Source: an uncultured Lachnospiraceae bacterium
GTDB lineage: Bacteria; Bacillota_A; Clostridia; Lachnospirales; Lachnospiraceae
Assembly: GCA_902767195.1 (NCBI GenBank)
Contig: CACXGS010000431.1
Span: 1 to 18,362, forward strand
Length of the DNA: 18,362 nucleotides
Reading direction: 5' to 3'
In this document: positions 6,620 to 13,699 of the stretch, in pieces
Layout of the letters: every line of letters begins with the position of its first letter
Numbering within the stretch: the stretch's first letter is position 1
Program-made: the position numbers and the translations under genes
The notes under the pieces: model-generated
What the model saw: the letters and a program-made list of their open reading frames with translations, nothing else
Told to the model about the DNA's origin: nothing
Databases searched by the model: none

Positions 6620-7951
6620 ATGGATTTATTTGAATACATGGGTCAGCAATACAAGAAGAAAGAATCGCCTTTAGCAGTGAGGATGCGGCCCCGGACTCTG
6701 GATGAGATTGTGGGACAGCAGCATATTATCGGGAAAGACCGGCTTCTCTACCGGGCCATCAAGGCCGATAAGATCAGTTCACTGATCTTTTACGGGCCTC
6801 CCGGTACAGGTAAGACCACCATTGCCAAAGTCATCGCTAACAGCACCAGCGCCAGCTTTGTTCCCATGAATGCAACCACCTCCGGTAAGAAGGACATGGA
6901 GAAGGCTGTCCACGAGGCAGAGCAGACTATGGGAATGTACGGTACCAGGACCATTCTCTTTATCGATGAGATTCACCGCTTTAACAAGGCCCAGCAGGAT
7001 TATCTGCTTCCCTTTGTGGAGGACGGGACGGTAATTCTGATCGGCGCCACGACGGAGAACCCTTATTTTGAAGTGAACAGCGCTCTGGTCTCCAGATCCC
7101 AGGTCTTTCATCTGGAACCCCTGTCGAAGGAAGATGTGAGCAGCCTGATCCGTATCGCTGTTTCCGATCCGGAGAGAGGGATGGGTAGTTACGGTGCTGT
7201 TATTGATGAGGATGCTGTCTCCTTCCTGGCTGAGATGGCGGGAGGAGATGCCAGAACTGCACTGAACGCTGTGGAACTGGGAATCCTGACTACCGAGCCG
7301 GATGAGAGCGGAGCAATCCGCATTAGCCTTGAGGTTGCCCAGGAGTGTATCCAGAGAAAGGCGGTAACCTATGATAAGAACGGGGATAACCATTATGATG
7401 TGATATCGGCCTTTATCAAGAGCATGAGGGGCTCGGATCCGGATGCAGCCCTCTTTTATCTGGCCAGGATGCTGGATGCGGGGGAAGATCCCAAGTTTAT
7501 TGCCAGACGGATCATTATCTGCGCTTCAGAAGATGTGGGGAACGCGGATCCCCAGGCTCTTCCCCTGGCGGTGGCGGCTTCCCTCGGTGTGGAGAGGATC
7601 GGTATGCCCGAGGGCAGGATCCTCCTTGCCCAGGCGGCTTCCTATATAGCGGGAGCCCCCAAGAGCAATGCCAGCTATATGGGGGTTGACAGGGCCGCTT
7701 CCCGGATCAGGACTTCGGATACCGGACAGGTTCCGCCCCACTTGCGGGATGCCCACTATGGCGGTGCATCCAGATTGGGTCACGGGATCGGCTATAAGTA
7801 TGCCCACGACTATCCGGAACACTTTGTTAAGCAGCAGTATCTTCCGGATGAAGTCCTGGGAGAACATTTTTACGAACCCACGGATATCGGTTATGAGAGA
7901 GAGATCAAAGAACGGCTGGAGCGCCTTCACGGAAGACAGGGGGATGAGTGA
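6620..7951 (+). CDS. rarA: Replication-associated recombination protein A (AAA+ ATPase)
   Basis: A 443-residue clamp-loader-like AAA+ ATPase (RarA/MgsA, related to eukaryotic WRNIP1) that acts at stalled replication forks. Seen: Walker A GPPGTGKT (residues 59-66), Walker B FIDEIHRF (114-121), sensor GATTENPYFEVNSALVSR (about 142-159) with the arginine-finger region, a sensor-2/lid region with GGDARTALNAVE, and the RarA-specific C-terminal tetramerisation domain (KSMRGSDPDAALFYLARML, then YKYAHDYPEHFVKQQYLP). The length is normal. It begins one base after the phosphatase stop and its own stop overlaps the next ATG (TGATG). Confidence 0.96.
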   Translation: MDLFEYMGQQYKKKESPLAVRMRPRTLDEIVGQQHIIGKDRLLYRAIKADKISSLIFYGPPGTGKTTIAKVIANSTSASFVPMNATTSGKKDMEKAVHEAEQTMGMYGTRTILFIDEIHRFNKAQQDYLLPFVEDGTVILIGATTENPYFEVNSALVSRSQVFHLEPLSKEDVSSLIRIAVSDPERGMGSYGAVIDEDAVSFLAEMAGGDARTALNAVELGILTTEPDESGAIRISLEVAQECIQRKAVTYDKNGDNHYDVISAFIKSMRGSDPDAALFYLARMLDAGEDPKFIARRIIICASEDVGNADPQALPLAVAASLGVERIGMPEGRILLAQAASYIAGAPKSNASYMGVDRAASRIRTSDTGQVPPHLRDAHYGGASRLGHGIGYKYAHDYPEHFVKQQYLPDEVLGEHFYEPTDIGYEREIKERLERLHGRQGDE

Positions 7952-8169
7952 TGAAACAGTTTCAGAGAATACTTGCCATGACAACGGTAGTTTTTCTCGT
8001 AGTCATGGTCTTTGTGACCCTATATCTGGCAGTCACGGCAAGTCCGTATTTTATGGCGTCCATGTTCATAACATTAACGCTGCCCCTGCTGATCTACGCC
8101 TTTCTTTTTATTTACCGTCTCATGAAGGGAGAAGCGGAGGATGATAAAGAACCGGGAGATCAGGAATAA
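7951..8169 (+). CDS. Small two-helix membrane protein, function unknown
   Basis: A 72-residue protein with two hydrophobic segments (about residues 9-30 and 34-56), a basic N-terminus (MKQFQR) and an acidic C-terminal tail (GEAEDDKEPGDQE). By the positive-inside rule both ends are likely cytoplasmic. It starts at the ATG overlapping the rarA stop by one base; a GTG directly before it (7948) is a possible alternative. The tight coupling to rarA supports real translation, but no family is recognised and a link to fork repair is only inferred from position. Confidence 0.7.
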   Translation: MKQFQRILAMTTVVFLVVMVFVTLYLAVTASPYFMASMFITLTLPLLIYAFLFIYRLMKGEAEDDKEPGDQE

Positions 8170-8213
8170 GTCAGTTTCTTACGGATTGAAATGTTTTTTG
8201 TTGCAATACTGAG

Positions 8214-8242
8214 TTGACGGAACAGGTGAATTGTACTAAAAT
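8214..8242 (+). promoter_or_regulatory. Promoter of the rubrerythrin gene
   Basis: TTGACG (8214-8219) and TAAAAT (8237-8242) are 17 bases apart. Transcription should start near 8249, leaving a leader of about 90 bases (8249-8340) in which I see no named riboswitch and no clear PerR-type operator. Confidence 0.75.
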
Positions 8243-8340
8243 AATTTCATTCAGTCGGGCATATTCTACTATGGAGAGACAACAGCAGTGACTGAGATCT
8301 GTAACTGTTAACTACGCACTTTATTTAAAGGAGATAAGAT

Positions 8341-8883
8341 ATGCCGGTATTAAAAGGAAGTAAAACAGAACAGAACCTGATGACTGCATTTGCAGGAGAG
8401 TCTCAGGCAAGGAACAAGTACACTTACTGGGCCAGCAAGGCAAAGAAGGAAGGCTATGTACAGATCTCCCAGATTTTTGAGGAGACAGCAGCCAACGAGA
8501 AAGAACATGCCAAGATGTGGTTCAAGTTATTAGAAGGTGGAGCAATCCGTTCTACTGTTGAGAACCTGGAAGCTGCCGCAGATGGCGAGAACTATGAGTG
8601 GACCGATATGTATGCGACTTTCGCTAAGGAAGCCAGAGAAGAGGGCTTCAACGATATCGCTGACAAGTTCGAAGGTGTTGCAGCCATCGAGAAGGCCCAT
8701 GAAGAGAGATATCGTAAGCTTCTTGATAATATCAAGAAAGAGCTTGTCTTCTCCAGAGACGGTGATGTGATCTGGCAGTGCGCTAACTGCGGACATATCG
8801 TGATCGGCAAGAAGGCTCCGGAAGTTTGCCCGGTATGTGATCATCCGCAGTCCTACTTCCACATCAAGGCTGAGAATTATTAA
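8341..8883 (+). CDS. rbr: Rubrerythrin
   Basis: A 180-residue non-haem iron peroxidase that reduces hydrogen peroxide in anaerobes, taking electrons through rubredoxin and NADH-dependent partners. The N-terminal ferritin-like four-helix domain shows GESQARN (Glu20), NEKEHAKMW (Glu53, His56) and the second half [10 protein letters not shown] (Glu117, His120). The C-terminal rubredoxin-like domain shows CANC (Cys147, Cys150) and CPVC (Cys163, Cys166) for one Fe(SCys)4 site. AAAGGAG is 7 bases before the ATG. It has its own promoter and appears monocistronic. The perfect hairpin at 8970-9011 is the only terminator-like structure downstream. Presence fits an anaerobic host. Confidence 0.97.
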   Translation: MPVLKGSKTEQNLMTAFAGESQARNKYTYWASKAKKEGYVQISQIFEETAANEKEHAKMWFKLLEGGAIRSTVENLEAAADGENYEWTDMYATFAKEAREEGFNDIADKFEGVAAIEKAHEERYRKLLDNIKKELVFSRDGDVIWQCANCGHIVIGKKAPEVCPVCDHPQSYFHIKAENY

Positions 8884-8929
8884 GATTTTTAAGCCCCGAC
8901 GGACTTTAGGATCAGATTTTCTTTGTGTA

Positions 8930-8947
8930 TCAAGTAAAAGTACTTGA
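8930..8947 (+). repeat. Palindrome overlapping the ylxM promoter -35
   Basis: TCAAGTA (8930-8936) and TACTTGA (8941-8947) are perfect inverse arms around AAAG. The right arm covers the first four bases of the -35 TTGACA. The layout is that of a repressor operator, but no binding protein is identified. Confidence 0.5.
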
Positions 8948-8972
8948 CAAATAGTTTCTGAACGCATATAAT
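8944..8972 (+). promoter_or_regulatory. Full-consensus sigma-A promoter of the ylxM-ffh operon
   Basis: TTGACA (8944-8949) and TATAAT (8967-8972) are exactly 17 bases apart, a perfect match to the housekeeping consensus. The predicted start of transcription, about 8978-8980, falls inside the left arm of the hairpin at 8970-9011. Confidence 0.9.
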
Positions 8973-9017
8973 CACCTCTTGTAAAGTAATTTTCCTTTAC
9001 AAGAGGTGATTCTTTTT
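8970..9017 (+). terminator. Perfect 17-bp hairpin with T run, overlapping ylxM promoter and ribosome site
   Basis: The arms 8970-8986 and 8995-9011 are perfectly complementary over 17 bases, with an 8-base loop (TAATTTTC), followed by C and five T (9013-9017). As RNA it is an intrinsic-terminator-like hairpin for transcripts arriving from rubrerythrin. The left arm contains the end of the -10 box; the right arm contains AGAGGTGA, the ribosome site of ylxM. A transcript started at the local promoter keeps only about the last 8 bases of the left arm, giving a short hairpin that ends just before GAGGTGA. Confidence 0.7.
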
Positions 9018-9372
9018 GAATAAGATAGTGGAAAAAGCATTACTTTTTGATTTTTACGGAGAACTTCTCACCGACCATCAGAAGAGAGTGTACGGAGAGT
9101 ATATTCAGAATGATCTTTCCGTTACCGAGATGGCAGAGCTGATGGGTATCAGCCGTCAGGGTGCCCATGATCTGATCCGGCGGTCGGAGAAGATTTTGAA
9201 TGATTATGAAGCCAGGCTCCATCTGGTTGCCCATTTTCAGAAAGTGAAGAAGATGGTGTCGGATATCCGGGAATGCGCGCAAACGATCAGCGACAGCCGG
9301 GACCGCGACCAGATTGATGAGATGAGCAGGCACATATCAGAGATCTCTGAGAAGATTCTGGAAGAGTACTAA
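9016..9372 (+). CDS. ylxM: YlxM family putative DNA-binding protein (UPF0122)
   Basis: A 118-residue protein of the YlxM/SRP-associated family. Residues about 33-62 (LSVTEMAELMGISRQGAHDLIRR) form a sigma-70 region-4-like helix-turn-helix, and the C-terminal half is helical, coiled-coil-like. In Firmicutes this gene lies just before ffh and is considered linked to the signal recognition particle; its exact job is not settled in my knowledge. Translation starts at TTG (9016) followed by AAT AAG, with AGAGGTGAT ending 5 bases upstream. It ends 12 bases before ffh. Its promoter and hairpin suggest tight control of the whole operon. Confidence 0.93.
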   Translation: MNKIVEKALLFDFYGELLTDHQKRVYGEYIQNDLSVTEMAELMGISRQGAHDLIRRSEKILNDYEARLHLVAHFQKVKKMVSDIRECAQTISDSRDRDQIDEMSRHISEISEKILEEY

Positions 9373-9384
9373 AGGAGGCTATCT

Positions 9385-10740
9385 ATGGCATTTGAAAGTC
9401 TGACAACAAAGCTTCAGAATGTCTTCAAGAACCTCAGGAGTAAGGGACGCCTGACCGAGGCAGATGTCAAGGAGGCCATGAAAGAAGTCAAGAGAGCACT
9501 TCTTGAGGCTGATGTTAACTTCCGCGTTGTCCGGACATTTATCAAGACAGTGACAGAGCGTGCTGTGGGTCAGGATGTTCTGACAGGCCTGAATCCGGGA
9601 CAGATGGTCATTAAGATCGTCAAGGAAGAGATGGAAGCCCTTATGGGCTCCGAGACAACAGAACTTGTTTTCAAACCGGCAGGCGAGGTAACGGTCTTCC
9701 TTATGGCAGGCCTTCAGGGTGCCGGTAAGACAACAACCTGTGCCAAGATCGCGGGACAGCAGAAGAAGAAGGGAAAGAAACCTCTCCTTGTAGCCTGTGA
9801 TGTTTACCGTCCTGCTGCTATTAAGCAGCTGGAAGTCAACGGAGCGAAGCAGGGGGTTCCGGTTTTCTCCATGGGTGACAAGAAAGACCCTGTGGATATT
9901 GCCAAAGCTTCGGTGGAACATGCCAAAGCCAACGGTTATAATGTGGTGCTTCTGGATACTGCGGGCCGTCTTCACGTGGATGAATCCATGATGGAGGAGC
10001 TTCAGAATATCAAGAAGGCGGTGGATGTGACCCAGACCATCCTTGTGGTGGACGCCATGACCGGTCAGGATGCGGTGAATGTGGCCAAGAACTTTGAGGA
10101 GAAGGTTGGCATTGACGGTGTGATCCTGACTAAGCTGGACGGTGACACCAGAGGTGGCGCTGCCCTTTCCATCCGTGCCGTCACCGGCAAGCCCATCCTC
10201 TATATCGGTATGGGAGAGAAGCTGGATGATCTTCAGCAGTTCTATCCGGATCGTATGACCAGCCGGATCCTGGGTATGGGTGATGTCTTTACTCTGATCG
10301 AGAAAGCGGAGCAGGCGGTGAATGAGGAAGAAGCCCGCAAGCTTGAGCAGAAGATCCGAAGGGCAGAGTATGGCTACGATGATTTCCTGGAGCAGATGCA
10401 GCAGGTCAAGCAGATGGGTGGAATTGCCGATATTCTTTCCATGATTCCGGGAATGAGCAGCCAGATGAAGAATGTCACGGTGGACGAAGGCGCCATGGAT
10501 AAGATTGAAGCGATGATCTACTCCATGACACCGGAAGAGAGAGCCAATCCCAATCTCCTGAATCCCTCCCGCAAGAAGCGGATCGCCAGGGGTGCCGGTG
10601 TGGACATGTCTGAAGTGAACAAAATGTGTAAGCAGTTTGAACAGTCCCGCAAGATGATGAAGCAGATGAGCGGGATGATGAGCGGCAAGGGCCGCAAACG
10701 TGGCGGATTCAACATGGGCGGCTTCAAGATGCCGTTCTGA
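9385..10740 (+). CDS. ffh: Signal recognition particle protein Ffh (SRP54)
   Basis: A 451-residue GTPase that binds 4.5S/6S RNA and hydrophobic signal sequences on the ribosome and delivers them to FtsY at the membrane. Domains: N domain (about 1-88), G domain with G1 GLQGAGKTT (109-117), DTAGR (191-195) and TKLDGDTRGG (249-258), and a Met-rich M domain (about 300-451) with GIADILSMIPGM and SRKMMKQMSGMMSGKGRKRGG for RNA and signal binding. The length is typical. AAAGGAGG precedes the ATG. It is second in the ylxM operon; ftsY is not in the window. Confidence 0.98.
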   Translation: MAFESLTTKLQNVFKNLRSKGRLTEADVKEAMKEVKRALLEADVNFRVVRTFIKTVTERAVGQDVLTGLNPGQMVIKIVKEEMEALMGSETTELVFKPAGEVTVFLMAGLQGAGKTTTCAKIAGQQKKKGKKPLLVACDVYRPAAIKQLEVNGAKQGVPVFSMGDKKDPVDIAKASVEHAKANGYNVVLLDTAGRLHVDESMMEELQNIKKAVDVTQTILVVDAMTGQDAVNVAKNFEEKVGIDGVILTKLDGDTRGGAALSIRAVTGKPILYIGMGEKLDDLQQFYPDRMTSRILGMGDVFTLIEKAEQAVNEEEARKLEQKIRRAEYGYDDFLEQMQQVKQMGGIADILSMIPGMSSQMKNVTVDEGAMDKIEAMIYSMTPEERANPNLLNPSRKKRIARGAGVDMSEVNKMCKQFEQSRKMMKQMSGMMSGKGRKRGGFNMGGFKMPF

Positions 10741-10785
10741 TGATTCAATATTTTTAGAATAACAAATGAAAGAGGTGTATTACAA

Positions 10786-11031
10786 ATGGCAGTAAAGATG
10801 AGATTAAAGAGAATGGGTAAGAAGAAAACTCCTATCTATAGAATCGTTGTTGCGGATGCAAGATCTCCCAGAGACGGACGTAACATTGATGAGATTGGTT
10901 TCTATGATCCCAACCAGGAGCCGGCAGAGATCCGTATCGACGAAGAAGCAGCAAAAGACTGGCTTTCCAAGGGCGCTCAGCCGACAGATACAGTAGCAAG
11001 ATTATTAAAGAACGCAGGAATTGAGAAATAA
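10786..11031 (+). CDS. rpsP: 30S ribosomal protein S16
   Basis: An 81-residue S16 protein, an early 16S rRNA-binding protein of the small subunit. The start [31 protein letters not shown] and the FYDPNQEP block are diagnostic. AAGAGGTG lies before the ATG. It is placed 45 bases after ffh and 23 bases before khpA, in the standard Firmicute order. Confidence 0.98.
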   Translation: MAVKMRLKRMGKKKTPIYRIVVADARSPRDGRNIDEIGFYDPNQEPAEIRIDEEAAKDWLSKGAQPTDTVARLLKNAGIEK

Positions 11032-11054
11032 GCCTGCGGTATACGAGGTGAAAA

Positions 11055-11285
11055 ATGAAAGATCTTGTTAAAGTTATTGCAGTTTCTCTTGTGGACCATC
11101 CGGATGAGGTTGTGGTGACTGAGAAAGAAACTGACAAGGCAATCGTCATTGAGCTGAGGGTTGCCCCGGACGATATGGGCAAAGTAATCGGAAAGCAGGG
11201 AAGGATTGCCAAGGCGATCCGTACGGTTGTGAAAGCTGCTTCCTCCGGTGAGCAGAAGAAAGTGGTTGTCGATATCGCATCATAA
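11055..11285 (+). CDS. khpA: KH domain RNA-binding protein KhpA (YlqC)
   Basis: A 76-residue single-KH-domain protein. The VIGKQGRIAKAIRTVVKAA stretch carries the GxxG loop (GKQG) that contacts single-stranded RNA. KhpA pairs with KhpB/Jag in other Firmicutes and affects cell elongation and small-RNA biology. GAGGTG lies 5 bases before the ATG. The strong hairpin at 11294-11337 follows directly and may limit transcription into rimM. Confidence 0.95.
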   Translation: MKDLVKVIAVSLVDHPDEVVVTEKETDKAIVIELRVAPDDMGKVIGKQGRIAKAIRTVVKAASSGEQKKVVVDIAS

Positions 11286-11293
11286 AGATCGAC

Positions 11294-11337
11294 AGACTGT
11301 TATTTGTGCAGCGCACGGATAACAGTCTTTGATTTTT
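11294..11337 (+). terminator. Terminator-like hairpin between khpA and rimM (possible attenuator)
   Basis: AGACTGTTAT (11294-11303) pairs perfectly with ATAACAGTCT (11319-11328). Two U-G wobbles and GTGC/GCAC continue the stem to 16 pairs with a 3-base AGC loop. TTGATTTTT follows. It lies inside an otherwise continuous operon, so partial termination is likely. Confidence 0.75.
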
Positions 11338-11357
11338 CATGGAGGAGTTTAAATCAG

Positions 11358-11870
11358 ATGGAACAGTATTTACAGGTGGGAATCATTACGTCCACCCACG
11401 GTTTAAAGGGCGAGGTTAAGGTATATCCGACCACCGATGATAAAGAACGTTTTCTGGATCTGACCCAGGTCTTTATTGAGACCAAAGACGGGAGCCTTCT
11501 GGAACAGAAGGTGGAGTATTGCAAGTTCTTCAAACAGTTTGTTTTTGTCAAGTTCGAGGGAATTAATGACATCAACGACGTGGAACAGTATCGCCGGTGT
11601 CCCCTGATGGTCAGCCGGAAGAACGCGGTTCCCTTAGAGGAAGATGAATACTATGTGGCTGATCTGATCGGCCTTTCCATTGTGGACGATTCGGGAGTTA
11701 CCATCGGAACCCTGTTAAATGTCATTGAGACCGGGGCTAACGATGTCTATGAAGTTCTGACAGAAGATGGGGGACATATTCTGCTTCCGGCTATCAAGGA
11801 CTGTATTCTGGACGTGGACACAGAAGAGGGGATTATTCTGGTCCATCTTTTGAAAGGGCTGGTGAATTGA
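11358..11870 (+). CDS. rimM: Ribosome maturation factor RimM
   Basis: A 170-residue protein that binds S19 and helps mature the head of the 30S subunit. Seen: QVGIITSTHGLKGEVKVYPTTD at the N-terminus (RimM beta-barrel) and EDEYYVADLIGLSIVDD opening the C-terminal PRC-barrel (about residues 95-168). The start at ATG 11358 is supported by GGAGGAG (11341-11347) and by homology; an upstream in-frame TTG at 11304 lies inside the hairpin and adds residues foreign to the family. Its stop overlaps the trmD ATG (TGATG). Confidence 0.96.
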   Translation: MEQYLQVGIITSTHGLKGEVKVYPTTDDKERFLDLTQVFIETKDGSLLEQKVEYCKFFKQFVFVKFEGINDINDVEQYRRCPLMVSRKNAVPLEEDEYYVADLIGLSIVDDSGVTIGTLLNVIETGANDVYEVLTEDGGHILLPAIKDCILDVDTEEGIILVHLLKGLVN

Positions 11871-12625
11871 TGAATTTTCACGTGCTGACCTTGTTCCCGG
11901 AGATGGTTCGAAACGGTTTTGAGACCAGTATAACGGGGAGGGCCATGGAAAGTGGCCTGATTAGCCTCAACACAGTGAATATTCGCGACTATGCTCATGA
12001 TAAGCATCGGCATGTGGACGATTATCCCTATGGAGGCGGAGCAGGCATGGTTATGCAGGCACCCCCCATCTACGAGGCTTATACGGATATCACGGCTAAG
12101 ATGACGAAGAAGCCCAGGGTTATCTATGTTACACCGCAGGGCCGTTTGTTTCATCAGGACATGGCAGAAGAACTGGCCCGGGAAGAGGAACTCATCTTTC
12201 TCTGCGGCCATTATGAGGGTGTCGACGAAAGGGTGCTGGAGGAGATCGTTACGGACAATGTGTCCATCGGAGACTATGTGCTCACCGGCGGAGAGCTGGC
12301 AGCGATGGTTATGATGGATGCCATATCCCGGATGGTTCCGGGTGTGCTGACGAATTCGGACTCCGGGGAATTTGAATCCTTCCACGATAATCTTCTGGAG
12401 TATCCCCAGTATACCAGACCTGCCGAGTTTCGGGGCAGGAGAGTGCCGGATGTTTTGCTTTCCGGTCATCATGAGAATATCAACCGGTGGAGAAGGCAGC
12501 AGTCCCTGATCCGGACTTTCACCAACCGGCCGGATCTTCTGAAGGAGGCAAGGCTGGATGAAGATGACAGGAGTTTCCTGAAAGAGCTGGGTTATCGCGG
12601 GCCTTTTGAAGTGCCGGAGAATTGA
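11870..12625 (+). CDS. trmD: tRNA (guanine(37)-N(1))-methyltransferase TrmD
   Basis: A 251-residue trefoil-knot (SPOUT) methyltransferase that makes m1G37 in tRNAs reading CNN codons and so prevents +1 frameshifts. Seen: FHVLTLFPEM at the start, YPYGGGAGMVM (53-62), GHYEGVDERV (113-122) and the knot segment SIGDYVLTGGELA (132-144) for SAM binding. The ATG overlaps the rimM stop by one base, with GGTGA upstream; a TTG codon one position earlier is less likely. A tRNA-Leu(UAG), a typical substrate class for this enzyme, is encoded in the same window at 2713. Confidence 0.97.
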   Translation: MNFHVLTLFPEMVRNGFETSITGRAMESGLISLNTVNIRDYAHDKHRHVDDYPYGGGAGMVMQAPPIYEAYTDITAKMTKKPRVIYVTPQGRLFHQDMAEELAREEELIFLCGHYEGVDERVLEEIVTDNVSIGDYVLTGGELAAMVMMDAISRMVPGVLTNSDSGEFESFHDNLLEYPQYTRPAEFRGRRVPDVLLSGHHENINRWRRQQSLIRTFTNRPDLLKEARLDEDDRSFLKELGYRGPFEVPEN

Positions 12626-12634
12626 AATTTTTAC

Positions 12635-12663
12635 TTGCACGATACAATGTTTTATGGTATTAT
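12635..12663 (+). promoter_or_regulatory. Promoter of rplS
   Basis: TTGCAC (12635-12640) and TATTAT (12658-12663) are 17 bases apart, just after the trmD stop. Transcription should begin near 12670, giving rplS a leader of about 70 bases independent of the upstream operon. Confidence 0.7.
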
Positions 12664-12669
12664 CATGTA

Positions 12670-12739
12670 GTTGTGAAAAAAGGTGGTCCTCTGTTACTTG
12701 ACGTATTAAGAACACCGAGAACATATAGGAGGTCACATC
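12670..12739 (+). promoter_or_regulatory. Probable L19 ribosomal protein leader (autoregulatory RNA)
   Basis: A stem TGTT-A-CTTGA around a CGTA loop with TTAAG-AACA (12692-12714) is flanked by CCTC (12688-12691), complementary to the GAGG (12729-12732) of the rplS ribosome site, and GGTG (12682-12685) complementary to CACC (12713-12716). These mutually exclusive pairings could expose or hide the ribosome site. Position and sequence style agree with the known L19 leader element of Firmicutes; assignment to that family is from memory. Confidence 0.6.
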
Positions 12740-13084
12740 ATGGATATTATTAAGAGCATCGAGAATGCACAGCTGAAACCTGAAGTTGCAGAGTTTCATG
12801 TCGGAGATACGGTACGTGTTTCCTCTAAGGTAGTAGAAGGTAACCGTGAGAGAATCCAGGTATTTGAAGGTACCGTGATCAAGAGACAGAATGGCGGAGC
12901 CAAAGAGACATTTACTGTAAGAAAGTTCTCTAACGGAACAGGCGTTGAGAAGACATGGCCGCTTCATTCCCCGATCGTTACCAAGATCGAGGTTACCAGA
13001 AGAGGTAAAGTCAGAAGAGCTAAGCTTTTCTATCTGCGTGAGAGAATTGGTAAGAGAGCTAAGGTTAAGGAGTTAGTTAAATAG
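12740..13084 (+). CDS. rplS: 50S ribosomal protein L19
   Basis: A 114-residue L19 protein, located at the 30S-50S interface. Seen: [28 protein letters not shown], then the [20 protein letters not shown] block and the basic [25 protein letters not shown] tail. TAGGAGGT is 8 bases before the ATG. It has its own promoter and leader upstream and a terminator 13 bases downstream, so it can be made as a monocistronic message. Confidence 0.98.
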   Translation: MDIIKSIENAQLKPEVAEFHVGDTVRVSSKVVEGNRERIQVFEGTVIKRQNGGAKETFTVRKFSNGTGVEKTWPLHSPIVTKIEVTRRGKVRRAKLFYLRERIGKRAKVKELVK

Positions 13085-13097
13085 TATCGAGTGAATT

Positions 13098-13129
13098 AGG
13101 GCGAGTATGGAGATACTTGCCCTGTTTTT
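13098..13129 (+). terminator. Intrinsic terminator after rplS
   Basis: AGGGCGAGTAT (13098-13108) pairs with ATACTTGCCCT (13113-13123) over 11 positions with one G-T wobble and a GGAG loop, followed by G and five T (13125-13129). No promoter is visible between it and the next gene, so lepB-rbgA may rely on readthrough. Confidence 0.85.
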
Positions 13130-13147
13130 CCATGGAGCCACAGATTT

Positions 13148-13687
13148 ATGAAAAACTATCGATATATTGAGCGGAGGAATCAGCTGATCCGCACGATTGC
13201 CATATGGGTCGCCGCTATTTTGGGACCGGTCCTGTTATCCTGGCTTCTGGTCCATTTTTGCTTTCAGGCTGTCACGGTTCATGGCAATTCCATGCAGACC
13301 ACTTATTATGACGGAGATCTTGTCCTGGTAAATAAGATAGAATACACCCTGCACGCTCCTGAGCGCTACGATGCTGCCGTATTCGAGCTGGAGAACGGTT
13401 CTTCCGTTCATTATGCTCTTAAAAGGATCGTCGCCCTGCCGGGAGAGAAGATCCGGATCACGGAAGGGAAGCTTTACGTGAACGATAAGGAGCAGGATTA
13501 TTTTGATGACAATATCATGTCTGCCGGTCTGGCCGCCTATGAGATGACGCTGGGCGAGGACGAATATTTCGTCATGGGAGATAATTATAATAACAGTGAA
13601 GATTCCCGTGTAGCCAATATCGGCAATATTAAGAAAGAACAATTCGTAGGGAAGGCATCCATTGTCATACATAAAGGAAAGCGTTAG
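13148..13687 (+). CDS. lepB: Signal peptidase I (first copy)
   Basis: A 179-residue type I signal peptidase that removes Sec/Tat signal peptides outside the membrane. One N-terminal membrane segment (about residues 15-39) is followed by HGNSMQTT with the nucleophile Ser48, YALKRIVALPGE with the general base Lys92, and a GDNYNNSEDSR box. The last box usually reads GDNRxxSxDSR, so the Arg is Tyr here, while the later D-S-R is kept. GGAG is about 10 bases before the ATG. It is followed 12 bases later by rbgA. It differs strongly from the second copy at 14609, so the two are not a recent duplication. Confidence 0.95.
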   Translation: MKNYRYIERRNQLIRTIAIWVAAILGPVLLSWLLVHFCFQAVTVHGNSMQTTYYDGDLVLVNKIEYTLHAPERYDAAVFELENGSSVHYALKRIVALPGEKIRITEGKLYVNDKEQDYFDDNIMSAGLAAYEMTLGEDEYFVMGDNYNNSEDSRVANIGNIKKEQFVGKASIVIHKGKR

Positions 13688-13699
13688 AAGGAGCCGTCT

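Noticed and set aside
5935..6639. Minus-strand open frame opposite the histidine phosphatase
   Set aside because: The phosphatase has its catalytic motifs and operon spacing; the opposite frame has none.
11304..11357. TTG-initiated N-terminal extension of RimM
   Set aside because: The codon lies inside a terminator-like hairpin, and the ATG at 11358 has a strong ribosome site and matches the family start.
11747..12967. Long minus-strand open frame across trmD and rplS
   Set aside because: It lies opposite two certain genes and the L19 leader; the translation resembles no protein.
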